NCBI RefSeq assembly: GCF_001880325.1 | Contig: NZ_CP016312.1 | Span: forward strand, 806,001-870,000 | Direction: 5' to 3' | Origin: Thermus brockianus | Lineage (GTDB): Bacteria > Deinococcota > Deinococci > Deinococcales > Thermaceae | Length of the DNA: 64,000 nt | Part shown: positions 28,575-36,663 of the stretch, piece by piece | Position numbering within the stretch: the first letter of the stretch is position 1 | Layout: each line of letters opens with the position of its first letter | Made by a program: the position numbers and the translations under genes | Notes under the pieces: generated by a model | Database searches by the model: none | The model's input: only the letters and a program-made list of their open reading frames with translations | What the model was told of the DNA's origin: nothing

Positions 28575-29762
28575 CTAAAGCCGGCTCCTCGGGTCCAAGG
28601 CGTCCCGCAGGCCGTCCCCCAGGTAGTTAAAGGCCAAGACGGTGATGAAGATCATGAAGCCCGGGGGCAGGGCCAACCACGGGGCGGTGAAGATGTACTC
28701 CTGGGCGTTGGTCAGCATGTTGCCCCAGGTGGCCACCGGGGGCTGGATGCCAAAGCCCAGGAAGGAAAGCGCCGCCTCCGTAAGGATCGCCCCACCCACT
28801 TGCAGGGTAGCCTGGACGATGAGGGGGGCCAAGGTGTTGGGCACCAGGTGGCGGAACATGATGCGGGCGTCCGTGGCCCCCAGGGCCTGGGCGGCGGTGG
28901 CGTAGTCCTGCTCCCGCAAGGAGAGGATGTTCCCCCGCACCAGCCTCGCCGTGCCCAGCCAACCGAAAAGCACCAAGATGGCGATGATGATGAAAACGCT
29001 CGCCGCATCCCCAAACACCCCTTGCGCCCACTGCCCCACCTTGACCCCAGGGTCCCGGAGGAGGGCGGAAAGCACCAGGAGGAGGGGCAGGGTGGGGATG
29101 GTGAGCATGAAGTCAATGAGCCGGCTGATGAGGATGTCCAGGTCCAGGCGGATCTCGCCTTTGAGGCCGTACCAGGCGGCCCAGAGCCCCAGGGCCAGGG
29201 CCAGGCCAAAGCCCAGGTAGCTCCCCAGGCTCCCCGCCTGGATCCCGTCTTTAGCCAGGGCCCAGGCGATGGAAAGGGCCAGGTAGAGCACCCCGTAGTA
29301 GAGGACCCAGGAGAAGACCCGCCAAAGGGCAAAGCTCCAGGGGTAAAACCCCTCCCGCTCCCGGCGCAGGGGACCCAGGTAGAAGCGCAGGGGACGCCCG
29401 GAGAAGTACCCCGCCAGCGTCCCCATGATGGTCCCCAGGATCACGCTGGAGAAGGCCACGGCAAAGCCCACCAGCAAGGAGATGCGGGAGCCATAGATGA
29501 TGCGGGAAAGCACATCCCGCCCCAGGTCGTCCGTGCCCAGGGGGTGCTCCCGGGAAGGGGGGTTGAAGTAGTACTGGCCCACGTCCTCCCCCGTGGGCTG
29601 GGCCGTGGGGTCGTAGGGCGCAAGCCAGGGGGCAAAAATGGCCATAAGGATGAGGAGGAGGATGACCACCAGCCCCGCCATGGCCATCTTGTGCCGCCGC
29701 AAGCGGCGCCAAAAGAGGCTAAAGAAGGTCCTGGGCTTAGCGGATGCGGTTGCGGTCGCCAT
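28575..29762 (-). CDS. Peptide ABC transporter permease (DppC-like) with an internal insertion
   Basis: 395 residues against the usual ~300. N-terminal TM helix then HPLGTDDLGRDVLSRIIYGSRISL (family signature); EAA loop YATAAQALGATDARIMFRHLVPN. Residues ~121-207 form an insertion containing two extra hydrophobic segments between GYFSG and LDILISRLIDFML, which are contiguous in typical DppC. Nine bp after dppB. Substrate not readable from sequence. Confidence 0.9.
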   Translation of the reverse strand: MATATASAKPRTFFSLFWRRLRRHKMAMAGLVVILLLILMAIFAPWLAPYDPTAQPTGEDVGQYYFNPPSREHPLGTDDLGRDVLSRIIYGSRISLLVGFAVAFSSVILGTIMGTLAGYFSGRPLRFYLGPLRREREGFYPWSFALWRVFSWVLYYGVLYLALSIAWALAKDGIQAGSLGSYLGFGLALALGLWAAWYGLKGEIRLDLDILISRLIDFMLTIPTLPLLLVLSALLRDPGVKVGQWAQGVFGDAASVFIIIAILVLFGWLGTARLVRGNILSLREQDYATAAQALGATDARIMFRHLVPNTLAPLIVQATLQVGGAILTEAALSFLGFGIQPPVATWGNMLTNAQEYIFTAPWLALPPGFMIFITVLAFNYLGDGLRDALDPRSRL

Positions 29763-29771
29763 GGTTCACCT

Positions 29772-30782
29772 CTAGCTGTAGCGAATGCGGGGGTCCACCA
29801 CCGCGTAGGCAAGGTCCGCCAACAGGTTGAAAAGGGCGGTCATCAAGGCCAAGAAGGCCAAGGCGGCCATGGCCACGTTGTAGTCCTTCTCCACCAAGGC
29901 GTCAAAGATGGCCCGTCCCATGCCCGGGTAGCTGAAGATGGTCTCGGTGATGGTGGCCCCGCCCAAAACCCCCGGGATGGCCAAGCCCACCAGGGTGACG
30001 ATGGGGATGAGGGCGTTCCTTAGGGCATGTTTGTAGAGCACCACCCGCTCGGAAAGCCCCTTGGCCCGGGCGGTGCGGATATAGTCCTGGGAGAGAACCT
30101 CCAGAAGGGAAGCCCGCATGAACCGGGTCCACTCCGCCATCTGCAAGGAGGAAAGGGCGATGACCGGCAGGATGAGGTGCCAGGCCCATTGCCCCAGGAA
30201 GTACCAAAAGCTTATCGCCCCCGAGCGCACGTCCTCCCAAAGCACCCCAGGAACCCCTCCCGTGGGGAAGCGGGGGAAGCCCGGGATGTGGTCGGGTAAC
30301 CAGATGGCGAAGAGGTAGAGGAGCAGGATACCCAGGAAGAAGACCGGCATGGAGAAGCCCACGAAGGAGAGGAAGGTGATGGCATAGTCTGCCAGGGAGT
30401 ACTGGCGCACCGCGGAGAAAATCCCCACGGGGATGGCCACCAGAAGGGCCAGGGTCAGGGCCAGCCCCGAGAGGAGGAGGGTCTTGGGCAGGCGCTGCAC
30501 GAAGATGTACTCCGCCGCGGAAATCCCGTAGGTGCGGCTATACCCCAAGTCCCCCTGGACCGCCCGGGAAAGCCACTTGAAGTAGCGGATGTGGATGGGC
30601 TGGTCCAGCCCGTAGGCCCGCTTCAAGGCCTCAAACTGCTCGGCGGTGATGCGGGGGTTCTGCCGCCTGAGCTCGTCCAAAGGATCCCCCGGCTGCAGGG
30701 CCAGAAGCGCATAGATGACCACGCTGGCCGCCAGGAGCAGGGGGACCATCTGCAAAAGCCTGCGCACCGTGTAGGCAAACAC
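29772..30782 (-). CDS. Peptide ABC transporter permease (DppB-like)
   Basis: 336 residues, six TM helices. N-terminal RRLLQMVPLLLAASVVIYALLALQPGDPLD and EAA loop DYIRTARAKGLSERVVLYKHALRNALIP are DppB signatures. Separated from the upstream binding-protein gene by an intrinsic terminator, so it is probably made in lower amount. No ATPase gene in this cluster, so it must share one encoded elsewhere. Confidence 0.93.
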   Translation of the reverse strand: MFAYTVRRLLQMVPLLLAASVVIYALLALQPGDPLDELRRQNPRITAEQFEALKRAYGLDQPIHIRYFKWLSRAVQGDLGYSRTYGISAAEYIFVQRLPKTLLLSGLALTLALLVAIPVGIFSAVRQYSLADYAITFLSFVGFSMPVFFLGILLLYLFAIWLPDHIPGFPRFPTGGVPGVLWEDVRSGAISFWYFLGQWAWHLILPVIALSSLQMAEWTRFMRASLLEVLSQDYIRTARAKGLSERVVLYKHALRNALIPIVTLVGLAIPGVLGGATITETIFSYPGMGRAIFDALVEKDYNVAMAALAFLALMTALFNLLADLAYAVVDPRIRYS

Positions 30783-30807
30783 CCTTTTACCTCCCGTTTA
30801 TGCCATT

Positions 30808-30836
30808 AAAAAGCCCGCTGGGAAACCCCAGCGGGC
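30808..30836 (-). terminator. Intercistronic terminator between the binding protein and DppB
   Basis: 10-bp stem (GCCCGCTGGG and its complement) with 4-nt loop followed by TTTTT on the minus strand. Expected to terminate most transcripts after the binding-protein gene. Confidence 0.8.
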
Positions 30837-30854
30837 CCCACTATACCACCCGGG

Positions 30855-32723
30855 CTAGCGGATGGAAAGCGCGTACTTCGCCTGGTCCCACTTCTTCACG
30901 GCGCCGCGGCTTTCCCAGCCGATCTCCCAGGCGTTCCAGCCGGGGTAACCGTAGCCGCCCGCGTAAGCGCTGGCCACGTAGTTGACCAGGCCCTTCCGCA
31001 CCACGTAGGGGTTGGCCCGGAAGTAGAGGGGCAGGGCGGGCAGCTCCTCGGCCCAGATCTCCTGGGCCCTCCAGAAGAGCTGCTTCCGCCTGGCCTCGTC
31101 AAACTCCAGGACACCCTGGCTCGTCAGACGGTCAAACTCGTCGTTGCGCCAGCCGCCGATGTTCTGGCCCTGGTAGTTGTTCTCCTTGGTGGGCACCATG
31201 ATGGCCCCGGTGTTCAGGTTCTTGTACTGGAAGAGGGAGCCGTCCTCGCGCAGGTTGGACACCCAGGCGAACTCAAACAGCCCCGTCCACTTGCACTCGC
31301 TCGCCCTCTGGATGAACTCGTCGGCGAAGACCACGGCGGAGGGGGCGTTGTTGATCTTCACCGCGATGCCGATCTTCTTCAGGTCCTCGGCGAAGAACTG
31401 CTGCGTGCGCTCGCGGATGGCGTTGCCGGCGGTGGTCACGTACTCAATCTCAAAGCGCACGGTACGCCCGCCCACGGTGCGCTGCAGGATGCCGTCCGGC
31501 CCCTTCCTCCAGCCCATCTCCGCCAGGAGCGCCTCCGCCTTCTTCAGGTCAAACTCGTACTTCCGCACATTGGGGTTGAAGAGGGGGTTGACGGGGGCGA
31601 TCCAGGTGTGGGCCACGGGCTGGAGGCCGTCAAAGAAGGCCTTCACCAACCCTTCGCGGTTCAGAGCGTGGAGGAGGGCCCGGCGGGTGCGGACGTCGTT
31701 CAGGCCCAGATCGCGGACCGCCTGGCAGTTCTCAAACTTGTTGATGTCGATGTGCTCCCAAATGGCCCCGGGCACGAACCAGATGTCAAAGCGGCCGGGG
31801 GCCCGGGAGGTCAGCTGACGGCTACGGCCCTGGTCAAAGGTGAGGGCCACGCCGGAGGTGGCGTCAATGGAGCCACCGATCACCGCCACCAGCAGGGAGT
31901 TGGTGTTCTGGATGAAGCGGTAGACCACCCTCTGCACGTACTTGCTCTCCCCACCCTCCGGCTTGATGGGGAAGTTGGGGTTCCGCTCCATCTCAATGGA
32001 GTTCCCCGGCACCCAGCGCTTCAACTTGAAGGCGCCCGAGTAGACCATGGTGCCCTTGTTGAGCTCCGCCGGGGTGGCGAACTTGAGGAAGAAGTTGCGG
32101 TAGAGCTCGTTGAGGCGCTGGGCGTCCTTGTCGGGGTCCAGGCCCCGGGCCGCCGCCTTCACCTTCTCCCACTCGGGCCCCATGATGTGCTTGGGGGCGT
32201 AGCCGATGGGGGAGCCGTAGGTGTCGTAGTAGTAGGCGGGCTCAAAGGCCACGGTGAAGTTGCGGGCGTCCTTTACCTGGAGCTGGACCCGCTCCCAGTA
32301 GTCGGGGTTCAGGACGGGCATCCCCTTGGCCTTGCCCACCTCGTAGTAGAAGGCCACATCCTCGGTGGTGATGGGCTTGCCGTCGGACCAGCGAGCATCG
32401 GAGCGGATGGTGAGGTCCATCTCCAGCCGCTTCTTGCCGCCGCCGATGTCCCGGACCCGCAGGCGCCCGTTCTGCTGGGTGGGCACCTCGGTGGCCAGCA
32501 CGGGGAAGTTCTGGCTGTCGGCGTTGAAGCCGATCAGGGGAGCGAAGAGGTACTGCTCAATCTCGGTCTTGATGGACTGGTTGGAAATGACGTTGAGGAA
32601 GTCCCCCGCCAGCACCCGGGGCTCCTGGGAAGAGCCGATCACCAGGCTGTTGTCCTGGGGCCCCGCCAGGGCCAAGCCCAGGGCGGCTAAACCGAGTACA
32701 GCCAGCTTGCCTACTTTTCTCAT
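30855..32723 (-). CDS. Peptide ABC transporter substrate-binding protein
   Basis: 622-residue family-5 solute-binding protein. Signal peptide ~1-20 (KLAVLGLAALGLALA) without a lipobox Cys; SDARWSDGKPITTEDVAFYYEV is the family motif, RRALLHALNREGLVKAFFDG the second. Periplasmic. Preceded by AGGAGG SD and a strong promoter (TTGACC-16-TATAAT). Confidence 0.92.
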   Translation of the reverse strand: MRKVGKLAVLGLAALGLALAGPQDNSLVIGSSQEPRVLAGDFLNVISNQSIKTEIEQYLFAPLIGFNADSQNFPVLATEVPTQQNGRLRVRDIGGGKKRLEMDLTIRSDARWSDGKPITTEDVAFYYEVGKAKGMPVLNPDYWERVQLQVKDARNFTVAFEPAYYYDTYGSPIGYAPKHIMGPEWEKVKAAARGLDPDKDAQRLNELYRNFFLKFATPAELNKGTMVYSGAFKLKRWVPGNSIEMERNPNFPIKPEGGESKYVQRVVYRFIQNTNSLLVAVIGGSIDATSGVALTFDQGRSRQLTSRAPGRFDIWFVPGAIWEHIDINKFENCQAVRDLGLNDVRTRRALLHALNREGLVKAFFDGLQPVAHTWIAPVNPLFNPNVRKYEFDLKKAEALLAEMGWRKGPDGILQRTVGGRTVRFEIEYVTTAGNAIRERTQQFFAEDLKKIGIAVKINNAPSAVVFADEFIQRASECKWTGLFEFAWVSNLREDGSLFQYKNLNTGAIMVPTKENNYQGQNIGGWRNDEFDRLTSQGVLEFDEARRKQLFWRAQEIWAEELPALPLYFRANPYVVRKGLVNYVASAYAGGYGYPGWNAWEIGWESRGAVKKWDQAKYALSIR

Positions 32724-32768
32724 ACGGCCTCCTTTCGTGGTCGCGGCACTATCTTAGTGGCCAAGGGT

Positions 32769-32796
32769 ATTATAAGGCCCCTTCCCGATAGGTCAA
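32769..32796 (-). promoter_or_regulatory. Promoter of the peptide transporter operon
   Basis: TTGACC (32796-32791), 16-nt spacer, TATAAT (32774-32769); about 40 nt leader with AGGAGG SD before the ATG at 32723. Confidence 0.8.
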
Positions 32797-32830
32797 TGGG
32801 AAAAGGGTAAGGGGGATGGGAAAAGGTTAA

Positions 32831-32852
32831 GGGGGCCTTGACCCAGGCCCCC
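32831..32852 (-). terminator. Terminator of the A-type carrier gene
   Basis: Stem GGGGGCCT / AGGCCCCC with 6-nt loop, followed on minus by TTAACCTTTTCCC. Confidence 0.65.
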
Positions 32853-32870
32853 CACCCCTTCCAGGAACAC

Positions 32871-33251
32871 TCAGTGGCCGCAGGTACGGGCCTCCCCTTC
32901 CTGGTCCTTGGTGCGGAAGGAGTGGCCGCAACCGCAGGTGCTGGCGGCGTTGGGGTTGTGCACGGTGAACCCACCGCCCATGAGGCTTTCCACCCAGTCG
33001 ATCTCCGAGCCCACCAGGTAGGGCAGGGACATGGGGTCCACCACCAGGCGCACCCCGTGCATCTCCACGAGGGTATCCCCCTCGAGCTCCCTCTCGTCCA
33101 CGGCCATGCCGTACTGGAAGCCCGAGCACCCGCCGGACTTGATGTAGACCCGGATGGCCGCGTGCTCCTTGTTGTAGCGGGCCAGGATCTCCTTGGCCTT
33201 TTCCGCCGCCAGCGGGGTGATGCGGATAACCGCTTCCTGCGTTTCTACCAT
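32871..33251 (-). CDS. A-type iron-sulfur carrier (ErpA/SufA-like)
   Basis: 126 residues, HesB family. The three conserved cysteines are in [10 protein letters not shown] and STCGCG; the first ~15 residues are variable. Delivers Fe-S clusters to apoproteins such as LysT or LipA. The C-terminal tail GEARTCGH adds a fourth Cys beyond the family core. Single-gene unit with its own terminator. Confidence 0.92.
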   Translation of the reverse strand: MVETQEAVIRITPLAAEKAKEILARYNKEHAAIRVYIKSGGCSGFQYGMAVDERELEGDTLVEMHGVRLVVDPMSLPYLVGSEIDWVESLMGGGFTVHNPNAASTCGCGHSFRTKDQEGEARTCGH

Positions 33252-33324
33252 CCCCCAACCTCCTTACCCCGTAGCCTAGCATGACAGGGGTAGGACAAGG
33301 TGTCATAGCTCCCATACCCGGGCG

Positions 33325-33330
33325 TATATT
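33325..33330 (+). promoter_or_regulatory. -10 box of the MscS gene
   Basis: TATATT six nt upstream of the ATG at 33337, leaderless spacing. Confidence 0.5.
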
Positions 33331-33336
33331 GGCAGC

Positions 33337-34389
33337 ATGTTCTGGCACCTGGTGGTGGTTTTGGTGCTGGTGGGGGTCCTGGGCCACCTGGGGGGAAGGC
33401 TCTCCGCCGCCTTGGCCCAAGCGGTGCCCGGAAGCCGGGACGACGCCTTTTTCCGGCTTTTGGGCTTCCTTTGGTGGGGGTTTTTGGCCGTGGCGGGGGC
33501 TTCTTACCTGGTCCACGCCCTGGGGCTTCCCCACGAGCCCTTCCGCACCTGGGGCGAAAGCCTAGTGCGCTGGGCCGGGGCCAAGGGAGTGGCGGCCCTA
33601 GGTGCCCTGGCCCTCACCTATTTGGGCTACCGCCTCACCCCTTTCCTCCTCGGCCAGCTCCCCGTGCCGGAAACAGGGGAGCACACCCGGGAGGCGGTCC
33701 GGCGGAAAACCCTCAGGGCCGTAGCCGAATCCGCCTTGCGGGTGGGCATCCTGGTCTTGGGAGGGCTCTTCTTTCTCTCCAACCTGGGCCTCAACGTCAC
33801 CGCCCTCCTGGCGGGGGCCGGGGTGGCGGGGCTTGCGGTGAGCTTCGCGGCGCAGAACCTGATCCGCGACTTCATCAACGGCTTTTTCATCCTCCTAGAG
33901 GACCAGTACGGGGTGGGGGATATCGTCCAGATCGGCAATGTGGGGGGACAGGTGGAGCGCTTCACCCTAAGGATCACGGTCCTGAGGGACCTCGAGGGCC
34001 GCGTCCACTTCTTCCCCAACTCCGAGGTGCGCCAGGTCACCGTCCTCACCCAGGAGTGGAGCCGGGCCGTGGTGGACGTGGGTGTGGCCTACAAGGAAGA
34101 CATTGACCGGGTCCTTAGGGTCTTCCAGGACGAGGTGGAGCGCTTCCACCAAGACCCCGAGTGGCAGGAGCGCTTCACCTCCCCTCCCGAGGTCTTGGGC
34201 GTGCAGGCCCTGGGGGACTCCTCGGTCGTGATCCGCGTCCTCTTCAACACCAAGCCCGCCCAGCAGTGGGCCGTGGCCCGGGAGTTCCGCCGCCGCATCA
34301 AAAAGCGCCTGGACCAGGAGGGGATAGAAATTCCCTACCCCCACCAGAAGCTCTACTTTGGAGAACCCTTGCGGCTAGAGAGGGTGTAG
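33337..34389 (+). CDS. MscS-family mechanosensitive channel
   Basis: 350 residues. TM segments ~1-20, 40-60, 80-100 and 130-150, then the pore helix GVAGLAVSFAAQNLIRDFINGFFILLEDQYGVGDIV (TM3 and beta domain signature), HFFPNSEVRQVTVL and a C-terminal alpha/beta vestibule domain. Inner-membrane osmotic safety valve. The pore Gly/Ala pattern GAGVAGLAVSFAAQN fits MscS. Confidence 0.93.
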   Translation: MFWHLVVVLVLVGVLGHLGGRLSAALAQAVPGSRDDAFFRLLGFLWWGFLAVAGASYLVHALGLPHEPFRTWGESLVRWAGAKGVAALGALALTYLGYRLTPFLLGQLPVPETGEHTREAVRRKTLRAVAESALRVGILVLGGLFFLSNLGLNVTALLAGAGVAGLAVSFAAQNLIRDFINGFFILLEDQYGVGDIVQIGNVGGQVERFTLRITVLRDLEGRVHFFPNSEVRQVTVLTQEWSRAVVDVGVAYKEDIDRVLRVFQDEVERFHQDPEWQERFTSPPEVLGVQALGDSSVVIRVLFNTKPAQQWAVAREFRRRIKKRLDQEGIEIPYPHQKLYFGEPLRLERV

Positions 34390-34399
34390 GCTAAGGGGG

Positions 34400-36643
34400 A
34401 TGCCGGAGGTTTACAAGGAGATCCTAGAAGCCCTCCAGCCCCATCTGGGCCCCAGGGCCGAGGTGGTGCTGGACGAGGGCCTCAAGCGCTTGGGCAAGCG
34501 CCCTGCAGAGCTCACCCCCAAGGACGGGGAGTTCCTCCTGAAAGGCCTCGTCTTCCGCGAGCTCCAGGCCCGGCTAAGGCCGGAGGAGGCCCGGCGGGTG
34601 GTGGAAAACACCTTGGAAAGGATACGGGAAGCCCCCCTGGCCCTCGAGGACCTGGAGCGGGGGCTAAAGCGCTTCGGGCTTTACGTGGACTGGCCGGAGG
34701 TGGCCCGGCTTCGGGCGCTCATGGGCCGCCTCCGCCAAAGCCCCGACCCCGCCCTCCTCGCCGAGGCCAAGGCCCTGCTGGAGGCCCTGGAGGAAAAACA
34801 GGAAGAGGCGCTCCTACGCCAGGCCAAAGACCTGGCCCATCTGGAGGAAAGCCTGGAAAGGGTGCGCCACCTGGGCGGGCCCAAGGTGCGGAGGCTGGAA
34901 AGCCTCCTGGAGACCATCCGCCAAGCCCACGCAGAAGGGGTATGGGCCCAAGCGGAGGTGGAGCGGGCGAGGGCGCTGGCCTTAGAGCTCCGGAAGTTTC
35001 TGGAGTCCAGCGCCGTACGGGCCCCCACCCTGCCCGAGATGGTCTTTGAAACCCAAGAAAGCCCCCCTGAGGCCTCCGAAGACGTCTTCCTCACCGTGGA
35101 GGAGGCCAGCGAGCTGGAAGGGGAACTGGTCATTGACCTAGGCCCCTTATCCGAAGAGGCAAGCCAGCGCATCCAAGCCCTGGAGGTGGAAGAGGAAAGG
35201 CGCCGGTTGGAAGACCTCCTCGCCCGCCATGCCCACCTCCTGGAAAGGACCACGGTGAGCCCCTTGTTGGCCGAGGTCCAGGCCCTATTGGAGGCGGGCA
35301 CCCCCGCCGGGGAAAGGCTAAAGGCCTTGGAAGAAGCCCTGGCCGAGGCGGAAAAAAACCTCCGGGCGGAGAAGCGGGCCCGGCTTATCCAGCTGGCGGA
35401 GGCCCTTAGGGCGCTTCCCCTTCCCGAGGCGGCCAAAGCCCCCTTGGAAAGCGCCCTGCGCCTGGCGGAGGAAACCCTCCAGGAAGGGGGCTACCCCGAC
35501 CTCACGCCCCTGGAGGAGGGCCTAAGGCGCCTGGAGGAGGAGGCCCGGAGAAAGGCGGAGGAAGAAGCCCGCCTGGAAGAGGAACGGGAAACCCTCCTAA
35601 AGGAGCTTTCCCAAAGGGGAGAGGCCTTCGCCCCCCTGGCGGAGGAACTGAGAACCCTGCCCAAGGAACGCCTGGCGGAAGCTTTGCCGGAGATCCGCAC
35701 CCGGTACGCCGAGCTGCTAAAGGCCCAGGGGGAGAGCGAGGCCCTCAAGGCCAAGCTGGAAGAGGCCCAAAGGGCCCTCCTCGCCCTCAAGCCCGAGGCT
35801 GAGGCCCTGGGGCTTGGGGAGGCGGTGGCGGAGGCGGAGCGGCTTCTCGCCGAGGGCAAGCTCCCCGACCTTCCCCACCTGCAAAGCCGCCTGGCCCAGG
35901 CCCAGGCGGAGGCCCGGGAAAGGGCCTTGGCAGAGCTTGCTCGCCTCCAGGTGCTGGCGGAGCGCTTCGGGGGCTTCGGCGGTGAAGCGGTCCTAAAGGC
36001 CATAGAGGAGGAAAAGCGCAAAGCCCTCCCTGACCCCACCCCCATCGCCCGGGCCCTGCAGGCCTTAAGGCGAAAGCTAGAGGCCAAGCGGGAGGAGCTT
36101 CTCACCCGCCTCACCGCCTTCTTCCAAAAGGAGGCCCAGCTCCAGGGGTTTGAAAGCGAAACCCGGCGCCGCCTCAAACCCCTCCTCGCCTTCTTGCAAG
36201 GCGCCAAGGAGAGGCTTCCCCTCTTGGGGCCCAAGGGGCTACTGCAGGTGGAGAAGACCCTGAACGAGGCGGAAGGCCTCCTAAGGGAGCTGGAGCGGGA
36301 GAAGGAAGCGGCCCAGGCCGTGCTCAAGGAGATTGGGCGGGAGGACCTGGAGGCCCTCCTCGGGGCCCTGGCTCCGGGAGAGGACCCCCTGGCCCGGCTC
36401 CGCCTGCCCGGGGTGGAGGTCCTAGGCTTCCTGGAAGACCCCCTGCCCCTGCCCAAGGAACCCCTCCTGGGCCTGATGGATGCCCTGGACCGCATGGACC
36501 AAAGCCTCGGGCTCAAGCGGGGACCCGTGGCCGTGCTCTTCGGGGAAAAGGCCTTGGTCCTCGCCCCGAAAGCCGGAAAGACCCTGGTGGCCATCCTGGA
36601 GAGGCCCAGCCTTTCCGCCTTCCTCCTGGAGCTTTCCGGCTAG
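34400..36643 (+). CDS. Large coiled-coil protein of unknown function
   Basis: 747 residues. N-terminal ~115 residues look globular (KEILEALQPHLGPRAEVVLDEGLKRLGKRP), an acidic linker lies around 205-250, then some 400 residues of Leu/Glu/Ala/Arg coiled coil (e.g. ARRKAEEEARLEEERETLL). The last ~60 residues (MDALDRMDQSLGLKRGPVAVLFGEKALVLAPKAGKTLVAI) again read as a small alpha/beta domain, somewhat like a roadblock fold. No signal peptide or TM. Ten bp after mscS and 20 bp before relA. I do not recognise the family. Confidence 0.8.
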   Translation: MPEVYKEILEALQPHLGPRAEVVLDEGLKRLGKRPAELTPKDGEFLLKGLVFRELQARLRPEEARRVVENTLERIREAPLALEDLERGLKRFGLYVDWPEVARLRALMGRLRQSPDPALLAEAKALLEALEEKQEEALLRQAKDLAHLEESLERVRHLGGPKVRRLESLLETIRQAHAEGVWAQAEVERARALALELRKFLESSAVRAPTLPEMVFETQESPPEASEDVFLTVEEASELEGELVIDLGPLSEEASQRIQALEVEEERRRLEDLLARHAHLLERTTVSPLLAEVQALLEAGTPAGERLKALEEALAEAEKNLRAEKRARLIQLAEALRALPLPEAAKAPLESALRLAEETLQEGGYPDLTPLEEGLRRLEEEARRKAEEEARLEEERETLLKELSQRGEAFAPLAEELRTLPKERLAEALPEIRTRYAELLKAQGESEALKAKLEEAQRALLALKPEAEALGLGEAVAEAERLLAEGKLPDLPHLQSRLAQAQAEARERALAELARLQVLAERFGGFGGEAVLKAIEEEKRKALPDPTPIARALQALRRKLEAKREELLTRLTAFFQKEAQLQGFESETRRRLKPLLAFLQGAKERLPLLGPKGLLQVEKTLNEAEGLLRELEREKEAAQAVLKEIGREDLEALLGALAPGEDPLARLRLPGVEVLGFLEDPLPLPKEPLLGLMDALDRMDQSLGLKRGPVAVLFGEKALVLAPKAGKTLVAILERPSLSAFLLELSG

Positions 36644-36650
36644 GGGGTGC

Positions 36651-36656
36651 TAGACT
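36651..36656 (+). promoter_or_regulatory. -10 box of relA/spoT
   Basis: TAGACT seven nt upstream of the GTG at 36664. Confidence 0.45.
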
Positions 36657-36663
36657 AAAAATA

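Noticed and set aside
34681-36594. Long antisense ORFs opposite the coiled-coil gene
   Set aside because: Ser/Arg/Ala-rich shadow frames caused by G+C-rich codons; no motifs and no start signals.
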